Positions 32,684-39,041 of a DNA stretch of 54,613 bases are shown here, piece after piece. The notes beneath the pieces are model-generated. The model made no database searches. It was not told where the DNA came from and was given only the letters and a program-made list of their open reading frames with translations. Numbering within the stretch: the first letter of the stretch is position 1; the number at the start of each line of letters is the position of its first letter. The DNA comes from a virus. Position numbers and translations under genes: made by a program. The stretch is taken from positions 1 to 54,613 of the IMG/VR virus record IMGVR_UViG_3300048088_000144; one strand, written 5' to 3'.

Positions 32684-32689
32684 TAATCT
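32684..32689 (+). promoter_or_regulatory. Leaderless -10 TAATCT
   Basis: 6 nt before the ATG at 32696; no ribosome site. Confidence 0.4.
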
Positions 32690-32695
32690 CTAGCC

Positions 32696-33076
32696 ATGGC
32701 AAGCGTGGCAGAGACAGAGAAGCGCAACCGGTACTGGTTCGAGAACTGGCAGGACTTCACCTGCCAGGTGGTGGTCTCCACCCCGGCTCAGCGCTCCCTG
32801 CACGTCGGGGCCATCGTGAGCGGCCTCTTCGCCTCGATCCCGATCCCCTACCAGAGCCGGGACACCGACTCGGGCACCTTCGTGATCCGCGACGGGTGCT
32901 TCTGGGTGTACTCGCCCCGGGAGACCTACTGCTGGCCCCTGAGCGAGGCCCAGGTCGCTCCCTGCCGTGACGGCGTGGAAGTCCGGTGCCCCAACCACCC
33001 CGTGGTCACCCTGCGGGGACCGGTAGCAGCCCCGCTCGCTGGTGCCTACGCCAGCATGGGGCGCTTGGAGGTCTGA
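32696..33076 (+). CDS. 126-aa beta-rich protein
   Basis: Contains RNRYWFENWQDFTCQVVVSTP, HVGAIVSGLFASIPIPYQSRD and YCWPLSEAQVAPC. A mixed beta protein with four Cys near the C-terminus. No family recognised. Confidence 0.5.
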   Translation: MASVAETEKRNRYWFENWQDFTCQVVVSTPAQRSLHVGAIVSGLFASIPIPYQSRDTDSGTFVIRDGCFWVYSPRETYCWPLSEAQVAPCRDGVEVRCPNHPVVTLRGPVAAPLAGAYASMGRLEV

Positions 33077-33333
33077 TGACCTCTGAGGTTCCCATCTACC
33101 TGATCCTGTTCGGTGCCCAGGGCTACCGCAGCCACCCGATCCGCTCGATCCGCCACATCGGCATCGAGCGGATCGAAGAGGACGGACTCATGGTGGTACC
33201 ACGTTGCAACGTCCACTACCGAGGCTCGAAAGACCTCAGCCCTCGCCGCTTCCGTGAAGCCGAGGGTGTAGAGCAGGACTACCCGGTGTGCAAGCGCTGT
33301 CTGGCCTGGAAGGAATACGACTACGGCGTATGA
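33076..33333 (+). CDS. 85-aa protein with C-terminal CxxC
   Basis: TGATG overlap. A basic protein with IYLILFGAQGYRS, RCNVHYRGSKDLSPRRF and VCKRCLAW, in the style of the small zinc-ribbon proteins of this block. Confidence 0.5.
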   Translation: MTSEVPIYLILFGAQGYRSHPIRSIRHIGIERIEEDGLMVVPRCNVHYRGSKDLSPRRFREAEGVEQDYPVCKRCLAWKEYDYGV

Positions 33334-33602
33334 CCAAGCACAACGTGTTCGTGAACGACAAGGTGCATGTCCGACGCCGCCAGTGCGAGACGTGCATCTT
33401 CGGGAAGAACTCCCCGATCAACACCGAGCGTCGCGACGAAATGGTCGCCAAGTGCGGTGACGAAGGTGTTATCCCCTGTCACAAGCACATCCACCAGGAT
33501 GCGCCGATCGAGCCGGTCTGCCACGGCTTCTACGCCCTCAAGGGCAACATGACCCTGCGCCTGGCGGATGCGCTCGACTACATCGAATGGTGGGACGACT
33601 GA
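33330..33602 (+). CDS. Cys4-cluster phage protein
   Basis: 90 aa, ATGA overlap. CETCIFG...C...PCHKH...CHGFYAL: this is the small actinophage family with the order CxxC-I-F, then P/S-C-H, then C-x-GF. The Cys probably bind zinc or iron-sulfur. Function unknown. Confidence 0.65.
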   Translation: MTKHNVFVNDKVHVRRRQCETCIFGKNSPINTERRDEMVAKCGDEGVIPCHKHIHQDAPIEPVCHGFYALKGNMTLRLADALDYIEWWDD

Positions 33603-33841
33603 TGTCGGCGGCTAGCGAGATGACGGCGGTGCTCAACCGCATGCAGGCCTTACTGGATCACCTCAAAGCAGAGCCCTGGATCGAGTACGACACGATCTTG
33701 GTGCGCTCCGAAGTGATCCTGACAAAGCGGGCCTTCACAGAGCTACAGAAGGTCGCCAAGGCGATCAGCAAGGTCAGGCCCGAAGACACGAGAGGGCCGG
33801 GTGTGCCGTGGTACGAGGGCGTACTGGACGACATGGTATGA
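33602..33841 (+). CDS. 79-aa helical protein
   Basis: TGATG overlap. Helix-rich with AVLNRMQALLDHLKAEPWIEYD and TKRAFTELQKVAKAISK. No family recognised. Confidence 0.5.
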   Translation: MSAASEMTAVLNRMQALLDHLKAEPWIEYDTILVRSEVILTKRAFTELQKVAKAISKVRPEDTRGPGVPWYEGVLDDMV

Positions 33842-33990
33842 GCACCGCCCACCACCGCACCGACTGGGAGGTCTACGCCGTCAGCGCCTGCTGGGTGGCG
33901 ATGTGGGTCGTCCTAGCCATCTGCTTCACCATCCTGGCGATCTACGGCACCATGTTCGGCGTGGCCACGATGAAGGCGCACTGGCCATGA
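33838..33990 (+). CDS. 50-aa membrane protein
   Basis: ATGA overlap. One long hydrophobic stretch (AVSACWVAMWVVLAICFTIL and on) spans most of the protein. A single-pass peptide of the early block; role in the host membrane unknown. Confidence 0.6.
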   Translation: MSTAHHRTDWEVYAVSACWVAMWVVLAICFTILAIYGTMFGVATMKAHWP

Positions 33991-34184
33991 GCCGCAACAA
34001 CCGACGCGGTGCAGGCCACAAGAAGCCCGCGCCGAGTGACCGGCGTATGACGCCCCACCATGACCGAGAGGTGCGGTATTGGACGCCAGGTGAGGATGAC
34101 GACGTGCCCTTCGGGTTCCACGAGACGAACCTGGCCCCCTGGGAGCAGCCCTACGCCCTAGAGGACGACAAGGAGCAGGAGTGA
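33987..34184 (+). CDS. 65-aa polar protein
   Basis: ATGA overlap. Basic N-terminus (SRNNRRGAGHKKPAPSDRR) and acidic end. Probably unstructured. No family. Confidence 0.5.
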   Translation: MSRNNRRGAGHKKPAPSDRRMTPHHDREVRYWTPGEDDDVPFGFHETNLAPWEQPYALEDDKEQE

Positions 34185-34543
34185 TCCGCTACTTCCTCCA
34201 GGGTCGCTACGGCCCGTGGTACGAGATCGAGGAGATGCAGTGGGCCGAGGCAGTGGGCCTGCCCGTGGTGACTCAGCCCGACGACTACCTCTACGAGGAG
34301 TACGACCTGCCCCTGATGCGCTGTGTCGTCGTCAACACCGCCAAAGCCTGGAAGGACGACATCAAGCGAGAGTTCCCCGGGCTCCAGGACTTGATCTGGT
34401 TCCCCGACATGCGCTGCGGCGAGTGCGGAGGCCGTCTGGTGGACGAACTGGCCTCAGAGCCCGACAAGCGATACCCGCGCTACGTCCACGCCACCGGCAT
34501 GATGGACCGCCATGGTGCCTGGCCCGTGGAACAATGGGACTGA
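34181..34543 (+). CDS. 120-aa CxxC protein
   Basis: GTGA overlap. A Trp/Tyr-rich N-terminal half (YGPWYEIEEMQWAEAVGLP) and CGECGGRLVDE in the C-terminal part, so a small zinc-ribbon-like site. No family recognised. Confidence 0.5.
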   Translation: MIRYFLQGRYGPWYEIEEMQWAEAVGLPVVTQPDDYLYEEYDLPLMRCVVVNTAKAWKDDIKREFPGLQDLIWFPDMRCGECGGRLVDELASEPDKRYPRYVHATGMMDRHGAWPVEQWD

Positions 34544-34710
34544 TGACTGTCGCGCTGATGGGCCTCGATGACCGCGTGATGCACCTGCCGAGCGATGAGC
34601 ACGGCAAGGCGCAGTGCGGCGAGCGCATGCGCGACCCCTGGGCGGCTGGCCCTCTGGAGACGATTGCTCAGTCGGCTTCCGAAGCCTGTGAAAGCTGCTT
34701 CGATTTCTAG
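34543..34710 (+). CDS. 55-aa Cys protein
   Basis: TGATG overlap. Reads MTVALMGLDDRVMHLPSDEH then AQCGERM and ACESCFDF at the end, a C...CxxC set as in tiny actinophage zinc proteins. Confidence 0.5.
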   Translation: MTVALMGLDDRVMHLPSDEHGKAQCGERMRDPWAAGPLETIAQSASEACESCFDF

Positions 34711-34711
34711 C

Positions 34712-34724
34712 CACTGACACTGAC
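34712..34724 (+). repeat. 13-bp repeat copy 9
   Basis: Intergenic, between the stop at 34710 and the GTG at 34740, sense. Confidence 0.9.
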
Positions 34725-34739
34725 AACTACGGTGCCGCC

Positions 34740-34955
34740 GTGCACGTGATGTTGGTGGAGCGCCTGGACCGCCACAACCGGGTCGTGGTAGCACATGGCA
34801 CCGTCGATGGTCAGGCCGCAGGCGCGTTCGTGCGCTCCCTGGTCACCGACACGATCTCGGCCGAGTGTGAGGACGGCTGGGATCTGTGGCGCTGGTACGT
34901 GCGTCAACACAAGGGCCGACGTCAAGTCAACAAGGTCAACATCTACCGCGCCTAG
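34740..34955 (+). CDS. Last gene of the rightward block (71 aa)
   Basis: GTG start. A small alpha/beta protein with LVERLDRHNRVVVAHGTVD and WDLWRWYVRQHKGRRQVNKV. The start is not supported by a ribosome site. Behind it transcription meets the leftward block. Confidence 0.5.
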   Translation: MHVMLVERLDRHNRVVVAHGTVDGQAAGAFVRSLVTDTISAECEDGWDLWRWYVRQHKGRRQVNKVNIYRA

Positions 34956-34957
34956 CT

Positions 34958-34970
34958 GTCAGTGTCAGTG
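34958..34970 (-). repeat. 13-bp repeat copy 10
   Basis: CACTGACACTGAC on the minus strand, at the convergent end of the rightward block and next to GGCCCATAGTGGCCC. Confidence 0.9.
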
Positions 34971-34989
34971 GCCCATAGTGGCCCTTATG

Positions 34990-35100
34990 TCAAGTCGGGC
35001 GCTGGTAGCCGCTCAGCGCGTCGTGGCATCGCTTCCGTTCGGTGCTGTCATGATCGGTGATCGGACGCCCACATTCGGGACAGCACGGTTCGTCAGTCAC
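34990..35100 (-). CDS. 36-aa zinc-ribbon peptide
   Basis: A GTG start and CCPECGRPITDHD with a further C near residue 25 give a likely zinc knuckle. No Shine-Dalgarno site. Supported by the motif; its small size leaves doubt. Confidence 0.45.
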   Translation of the reverse strand: MTDEPCCPECGRPITDHDSTERKRCHDALSGYQRPT

Positions 35101-35122
35101 GCCGCGACGCTAGACGCTGTCA

Positions 35123-35254
35123 TCATCGGTACACGACCACCATGCCCACGACGCCGCGAAGCAACACGACCTCGACGCCCAGGCCGTCGAAGTGCGCCCG
35201 GATCTCGTCCATGGGCAGGCTCAGGCTCTCCCCGGTGAGCCCCACCACGAGCAC
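35123..35254 (-). CDS. 43-aa small protein
   Basis: GTG with GAGG 6 nt upstream. Reads MLVVGLTGESLSLPMDEIRA and ends in a hydrophobic strand. A longer frame exists but begins inside two other genes, so this start fits the operon better. Confidence 0.45.
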   Translation of the reverse strand: MLVVGLTGESLSLPMDEIRAHFDGLGVEVVLLRGVVGMVVVYR

Positions 35255-35262
35255 CGGGCGCC

Positions 35263-35334
35263 TCAGTGGCGCCGGTCGTGGTTCCACAGCAAATAGATCA
35301 AGAGGGCTAGGAACACCATGTCGATCAGACTCAT
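35263..35334 (-). CDS. 23-aa membrane peptide
   Basis: Starts 4 bp behind the previous stop. MSLIDMVFLALLIYLLWNHD is almost one membrane helix, followed by RRH. Very short, so support is composition and tight packing only. Confidence 0.4.
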   Translation of the reverse strand: MSLIDMVFLALLIYLLWNHDRRH

Positions 35335-35337
35335 CGG

Positions 35338-35712
35338 TCACTTCCGAACCGTCCTCGTGTTGCGCTCAAGCCAGTAGATGTCGTTGATGTCCCAGTCGTT
35401 CATGCTGATGGCCCCACAGGCGCAGCGGCGCACGAACACGTGCACGTTGTTCTTGTCGGTGTAGCCGCCTCGGGTCTGCGTCCAGCAGGTGTGACTCTTG
35501 GGCGGGACGATGGCGTCGTGCCACGGCACACCGTTGAGGTTCCACATCTCGGTACCAGATGGTGTGTCCTCACGGATGAACACCCCCTGCGGCGGCATGT
35601 CCTCGGTGACGGTGTTGAAGAACGGCACCTTGTGGCGCCGCATGAGGACCGAGGTGACGACCACGCTGGCGACGAAGCTGATCACCAGAGCGATAACGAA
35701 GATCCCGATCAT
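35338..35712 (-). CDS. Membrane-anchored CxC protein
   Basis: 124 aa from the ATG at 35712 (GGGAG 6 nt upstream; ATGA overlap). An N-terminal membrane helix (IGIFVIALVISFVASVVVTS), then a polar domain with W-x-x-Q-T and RRCACGAISM, and an end rich in Trp, Asp and Arg. The domain would face the cytoplasm or the outside; not decided by the sequence. Confidence 0.5.
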   Translation of the reverse strand: MIGIFVIALVISFVASVVVTSVLMRRHKVPFFNTVTEDMPPQGVFIREDTPSGTEMWNLNGVPWHDAIVPPKSHTCWTQTRGGYTDKNNVHVFVRRCACGAISMNDWDINDIYWLERNTRTVRK

Positions 35713-35954
35713 GGTCGCTCCCACTGGATCTGCGCCAGGTAGGCCCGAGCACAGGGCAGGCAATAGAACCGCGACCCTGGAGCTTCATCGCCTTCGATCT
35801 CGATGGCCACAGAGGCCCCCTTGTCGCACGACCCACCTTCGGGCATCCACCGACCGAACGGGAGCACGCCCTGGTAGATCAACATGCGCTGCTGCTCGTC
35901 CGAGAGCCCGTTCCAGCACGTGAGCCCGAACCATCCGGTCGTAGGAGTGTCCAT
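35709..35954 (-). CDS. 81-aa Cys-containing protein
   Basis: From the ATG at 35954 (TGATG overlap). Contains TGWFGLTCWNGLSDEQQRML, then SCDKGASVAIEIEGD and YCLPCARAYL, so a CxxC with further Cys. A known style of small actinophage proteins (L-x-x-x-Q-Q-x-x-L-I-x-x-G...G-x-C). Confidence 0.55.
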   Translation of the reverse strand: MDTPTTGWFGLTCWNGLSDEQQRMLIYQGVLPFGRWMPEGGSCDKGASVAIEIEGDEAPGSRFYCLPCARAYLAQIQWERP

Positions 35955-36097
35955 CACGGCGCCAGCCTCCGTAGTGACACCAGGCACCGCTTGCACGTCA
36001 CGAACTTGGCGTCATGAGGATTCACGGCGCGACCCTTCTTGGTCCCACACAGAGGCACGCCATTGACGCGCAGGTGGATGGGCGGCTGGCGCTTCAT
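35954..36097 (-). CDS. 47-aa zinc-ribbon protein
   Basis: ATGA and TGATG overlaps on both sides. The order HLRVNGVPLCGTKKGR, VTCKRCLVSL is that of the very common tiny actinophage ribbon (H-x-x-x-x-x-LCG ... VTC-x-x-CL). Confidence 0.65.
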   Translation of the reverse strand: MKRQPPIHLRVNGVPLCGTKKGRAVNPHDAKFVTCKRCLVSLRRLAP

Positions 36098-36429
36098 AAG
36101 GCTGGACACTCACCCTGCATGTGCTCCCAGCCCGCCTCGTCAGAGCCGAAGCGGAACCACCCGGCCTCGATGGGCTTCCCGCACTTGCGGCACGTCACGA
36201 CCGTCAAGGGCTGCACCATGGTCTCAACGGCCAGCAGCTTCGGCCCTTGACTCAACCCATGCTGCAACTTGACCCCGGTGTCGAACCCGGCCTGGTAGAA
36301 GCTCTCGTTCTCAGCCCTCGCAGCGTCCAGAGCGGCCTGTAGCTGTTCGATGGCGTCAGCGGCGGCGAGTGCATCTCGTGGGGAAGCCGTATCCCGTAGC
36401 CGTCGCACGAGGTCGCTGTAGTCGCTCAT
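36094..36429 (-). CDS. Coiled-coil zinc-ribbon protein
   Basis: 111 aa. Residues 1-50 form helices and a short coiled coil (DAIEQLQAALDAARAENESF). Then VVTCRKCGKPIEAGWFRFG with a last C gives a zinc ribbon. Such proteins occur in actinophages and hosts; role unknown. Confidence 0.55.
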   Translation of the reverse strand: MSDYSDLVRRLRDTASPRDALAAADAIEQLQAALDAARAENESFYQAGFDTGVKLQHGLSQGPKLLAVETMVQPLTVVTCRKCGKPIEAGWFRFGSDEAGWEHMQGECPAL

Positions 36430-36896
36430 CGCAGCGCCGCCCGCATGGCGTTGACGACGCGGCCCTCACTGCTGCCGTCCCGGACCATGGGCTGCCACTT
36501 GATACCGTCGTCCACCCTCGTGTAGGGCAGGTGCGCGCAGGCTTCCGTGGACGGGCTGACCACCATGATGTTCATGGCTTCACGCACGGTCCGGTCCCCG
36601 GCCAGGAACCGCGCCTGTAGCTCCCCGGGGACCAGATCCGGGAACGGGTCGCTGATCTTGGCCGTCAGACAATACGTGTCCACCGTCAGACAGGCCATCA
36701 CCACCGGATCAGCTTCCGCCCACTGCGCCGCGAACGCCGCCAGGCCCAGCAACACCTCGTCCACGTTGTCGGCGCCCATGAGCACCACCATCGTGCCCGA
36801 GCGCTGCGTGGTGGTGATCTGAGCGTTCCAGCGCTCCCCGGAGAACATCTCCTGGACGAGCTTGATCTCAAGTTCCAGCCGCTCGTTCACCGTCAT
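36426..36896 (-). CDS. 156-aa alpha/beta protein
   Basis: GTMVVLMGADNVDEVLLGLAAF and PVVMACLTVDTYCLTAK suggest a compact alpha/beta domain. It overlaps the WhiB gene by 4 nt, so the two are expressed together. No family recognised. Confidence 0.5.
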   Translation of the reverse strand: MTVNERLELEIKLVQEMFSGERWNAQITTTQRSGTMVVLMGADNVDEVLLGLAAFAAQWAEADPVVMACLTVDTYCLTAKISDPFPDLVPGELQARFLAGDRTVREAMNIMVVSPSTEACAHLPYTRVDDGIKWQPMVRDGSSEGRVVNAMRAALR

Positions 36897-37165
36897 GCCG
36901 CCGCCGTCCGCTCCACCATGGCCCGCAGGCGCTCGATCTTGTCATCCTGACGGCAGACGTCCACGAAGGCGATCCCGCCCCATATGCCGTACAGCGGGAA
37001 GCCCGCCTCGACGGCCTGGAGCGCCAGGAGAGCGCAGTCGCGCTGCCCCGGGCACCCCTGGCACACCGACAGCGCCCGAGCCCGCTTGGCCCGCCCCATG
37101 CGCCCGATACCCCAGTCGTCGGGGAACATGGACGGAGCATCCGGTAGCTGACAGTTGGTGATCAC
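36893..37165 (-). CDS. whiB: Second WhiB-family regulator
   Basis: 90 aa. Cys at 5, 35, 38 and 44 (C-x29-CxxC-x5-C) and GIWGG at 60-64. Compared with the first WhiB it lacks a long basic tail but has the same cluster and turn. It would bind [4Fe-4S] and host sigma A region 4. A GTG start with a G-rich site just upstream. Confidence 0.88.
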   Translation of the reverse strand: MITNCQLPDAPSMFPDDWGIGRMGRAKRARALSVCQGCPGQRDCALLALQAVEAGFPLYGIWGGIAFVDVCRQDDKIERLRAMVERTAAA

Positions 37166-37181
37166 TTGCCCCCCAGCACGT

Positions 37182-37436
37182 TCATGCAGTCCTCTTCTGT
37201 CGCGCCGGTACCTTCTTGGCCGGTACCCGCTTCATGACCTTCTTGGGCACTTCCTTGGTCGCCTTGACCGGCTTCACCGGCTTGTCCAGTTGCGGCGCCA
37301 GGAACGGCTCCTCTTGCAGGTAGCCCTCCAGCGCCTTGCGGATGATCGTGTTCCGGGGCACCCCCGAGTTGTCGCTGAAGGCCACAAGGCGCTCAGCCAG
37401 TTCGTCGGGGAGCCGGATGTTCGTGGTATAGGTCAT
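37182..37436 (-). CDS. Ribbon-helix-helix protein with Lys-rich tail
   Basis: 84 aa. TNIRLPDELAERLVAFSDNSG and NTIIRKALEGYLQ form an RHH domain. The C-terminal 30 residues (KPVKATKEVPKKVMKRVPAKK) are like a histone tail, giving extra DNA contact. Probably a dimeric repressor. Confidence 0.7.
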   Translation of the reverse strand: MTYTTNIRLPDELAERLVAFSDNSGVPRNTIIRKALEGYLQEEPFLAPQLDKPVKPVKATKEVPKKVMKRVPAKKVPARQKRTA

Positions 37437-37801
37437 TACTGGACAGTACCAGTTAGTTCGTCCAACAGTTCCCGGAGGTTCCCCAGGGCCTCCGTGTTGC
37501 GCCCGGGGTAGGGCTCGTAGATGGCCCCCTCATAGAACGAGAGCGCGGCATAGAGCCACGACAAGGCGGCGTCCAGTTGGCGCTGGGAGATCTCCCCACC
37601 ACCCCCCAGCGTCGTCAGAGCGGCGACACCCATGTGCACGGGCGTGTCCGTCTTCCTGGACGAGGCCGAGACCATGCCCTCCGGAATCGGCACCCCTGGC
37701 TGCCACCGCAGCGCCAACTCGAACAGCCGGTCCCAGTGAAAGCTCCGGCGCCCGTCCTCATCCCGAGGCAGCCGGTAGTACGGCACCGCTTCTAGTTCCA
37801 T
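37436..37801 (-). CDS. 121-aa helical protein with leaderless promoter
   Basis: It has LFELALRWQPGVPIPEGM and a helical end (LDAALSWLYAALSFYEGAIY). No family. TAGGTT lies 6 nt before the ATG, and the six bases between are AGGGGG, which could also serve as ribosome site. Confidence 0.5.
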   Translation of the reverse strand: MELEAVPYYRLPRDEDGRRSFHWDRLFELALRWQPGVPIPEGMVSASSRKTDTPVHMGVAALTTLGGGGEISQRQLDAALSWLYAALSFYEGAIYEPYPGRNTEALGNLRELLDELTGTVQ

Positions 37802-37807
37802 CCCCCT

Positions 37808-37813
37808 AACCTA
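37808..37813 (-). promoter_or_regulatory. Leaderless -10 TAGGTT
   Basis: 6 nt before the ATG at 37801, the same spacing as the cassette genes, but without palindrome or hairpin. Confidence 0.4.
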
Positions 37814-37864
37814 GCCCCTGGTACCACCCAGCAACATAGGTCGGAAGGCCCCTTGGTAGGTAGT

Positions 37865-37921
37865 AGGGGCGCTCCTGGCCGTGGAAGGACTTGCCGGTCC
37901 CTACCCCGTAGGAGCGCCCCT
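37865..37921. terminator. Long 12-bp inverted repeat
   Basis: AGGGGCGCTCCT (37865-37876) and its exact complement (37910-37921) enclose 33 nt. It lies 12 bp behind the stop of the RHH gene at 37933. It can end leftward transcripts or mark a structured RNA; there is no T tract. Confidence 0.5.
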
Positions 37922-37932
37922 GGAACACTCTA

Positions 37933-38151
37933 CTACTCCTCCCACCGCCCGAGAGCCGCATCCCACTGCCTCTGAATGGCCCTGGCCCCGGCAAAGTCCC
38001 GAGCCACACTCTCGGGCGTGGAAGAGGGCGGCAGCGCCCCATCCAGGAGCCTCACCATCAACTGGTTGGTACTGACCCCCTCCACCACCGCCCTAGCCTT
38101 CACGCGGCGCCACAACTCCTCGGGCATGCGAATGCTGGAGTTGTGGCTCAC
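37933..38151 (-). CDS. Ribbon-helix-helix protein
   Basis: 72 aa. NSSIRMPEELWRRVKARAVVEG and NQLMVRLLDGAL give the RHH fold. GTGA overlap with the next RHH gene upstream. The C-terminal 30 residues are helical. Arc-like repressor. Confidence 0.68.
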   Translation of the reverse strand: MSHNSSIRMPEELWRRVKARAVVEGVSTNQLMVRLLDGALPPSSTPESVARDFAGARAIQRQWDAALGRWEE

Positions 38152-38453
38152 TTGAAGTCCTTGACCCTCTTCGCGGCCATGGCAGCCATCTTCTTGTCCA
38201 CCAACCCCTGGAGATCAGTACCACTTGATACCGGCCCAGCAAGGGAGGGCGGTTGAGGGATGCCCTGGCGCTTACTCACAGCCTGAGGAGGAGCAGCCCT
38301 CTTCGAGGACGGCTTCTTGGTGGGGTCTCGTCCCAAGCTCGCTTCGAGCAGCCTGGTGATGAGGTTGTTCAGTGAACGGCTTTCGGCAGTTGCACTCACT
38401 TGCAAGCGCTCGTACAACCGATCGTCCATGCGGATGGTCACATTGCGCGTCAT
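38148..38453 (-). CDS. Ribbon-helix-helix protein
   Basis: 101 aa from the ATG at 38453. RNVTIRMDDRLYERLQVSATAE and RSLNNLITRLLEAS form the RHH domain; the tail is Lys/Pro-rich. A start at 38483 (ten residues longer) is possible and has GGTGG before it. Next to the repeat-rich gap, it is a good candidate to bind the inverted repeats there. Confidence 0.68.
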   Translation of the reverse strand: MTRNVTIRMDDRLYERLQVSATAESRSLNNLITRLLEASLGRDPTKKPSSKRAAPPQAVSKRQGIPQPPSLAGPVSSGTDLQGLVDKKMAAMAAKRVKDFK

Positions 38454-38601
38454 ATGCACACGATAGCACTCACTTGCACTCATACGCCACCCCCCACACG
38501 AGCTACACGAGGAAACACGACAACACGAGGAAATGGCCCTTGACCTGCACAAACGGGTGATCAGGGCCGGTGACATGTGTCACGGGACCATTAATGCGCC
38601 C

Positions 38602-38623
38602 GGGTAGGCCGTATGGCCTACCC
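38602..38623. repeat. Inverted repeat, 9-bp stem, loop GTAT
   Basis: GGGTAGGCC-GTAT-GGCCTACCC, perfect. Confidence 0.8.
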
Positions 38624-38669
38624 ACGCACACCCTCTGACCTGGTGTTTCACACCTGGTGAGGTTTGTCA

Positions 38670-38697
38670 ACAACATAGGCCGTAGGGCCTATGTTGT
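38670..38697. repeat. Inverted repeat, 12-bp stem, loop GTAG
   Basis: ACAACATAGGCC-GTAG and complement, perfect. The inner ATAGGCC/GGCCTAT stem is the same as in the helicase cassette at 40633. Confidence 0.85.
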
Positions 38698-38724
38698 GTT
38701 ACCAGGTGGTAGTGTGCTAGGGGT

Positions 38725-38747
38725 GCTCATGTTGTGTGAACATGAGC
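38725..38747. repeat. Inverted repeat, 9-bp stem
   Basis: GCTCATGTT-GTGTG-AACATGAGC, perfect. Confidence 0.8.
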
Positions 38748-38786
38748 GCATTAGGGCAGGTCACAGTACGTGCCCATGGTCACGAC

Positions 38787-38813
38787 AGGCGTGTGAGTGT
38801 GTCACTCACGCCT
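38787..38813. repeat. Imperfect inverted repeat
   Basis: AGGCGTG and CACGCCT with partly paired TGAGTG/TCACTCA between them. Confidence 0.55.
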
Positions 38814-38973
38814 AAGGCTAGGTTGGGTAGGGTGTGACTCATGTCATTGCCTGCCCATGGCATGGACGTGACTTGACACACCCTGTCTATAGGCTGAACG
38901 ACCCTTATAGGCCTGGCCCATGGCGCCGAACTACTCCGCACTTGGTACCGAGCGGTACTAGGGGGACAACGCA

Positions 38974-38999
38974 AAGGGCGCCCTGTGAGGGGCGCCCTT
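38974..38999. terminator. Bidirectional terminator behind the helicase
   Basis: A perfect 10-bp stem AAGGGCGCCC with loop TGTGAG. The minus strand continues TTTG after it, the plus strand TTATA. It lies 43 bp behind the helicase stop. Confidence 0.75.
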
Positions 39000-39017
39000 A
39001 TACGGTGTGACCAGGTT

Positions 39018-39030
39018 GTCAGTGTCAGTG
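39018..39030 (-). repeat. 13-bp repeat copy 11
   Basis: Intergenic, between the helicase stop and the terminator, sense. Confidence 0.9.
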
Positions 39031-39041
39031 CTCGCCAGGCG

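Larger units (their letters stand above)
38454..39041. promoter_or_regulatory. Non-coding hub with many inverted repeats
   Basis: About 590 bp without a supportable gene. It holds a 9-bp stem with loop GTAT at 38602-38623, a 12-bp stem with loop GTAG at 38670-38697, a 9-bp stem at 38725-38747, an imperfect one at 38787-38813 and a terminator at 38974-38999. The two GGCC stems belong to the same family as the cassette hairpins. It separates the RHH genes from the helicase and could be an origin, operator array or end of the early region. Confidence 0.6.
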
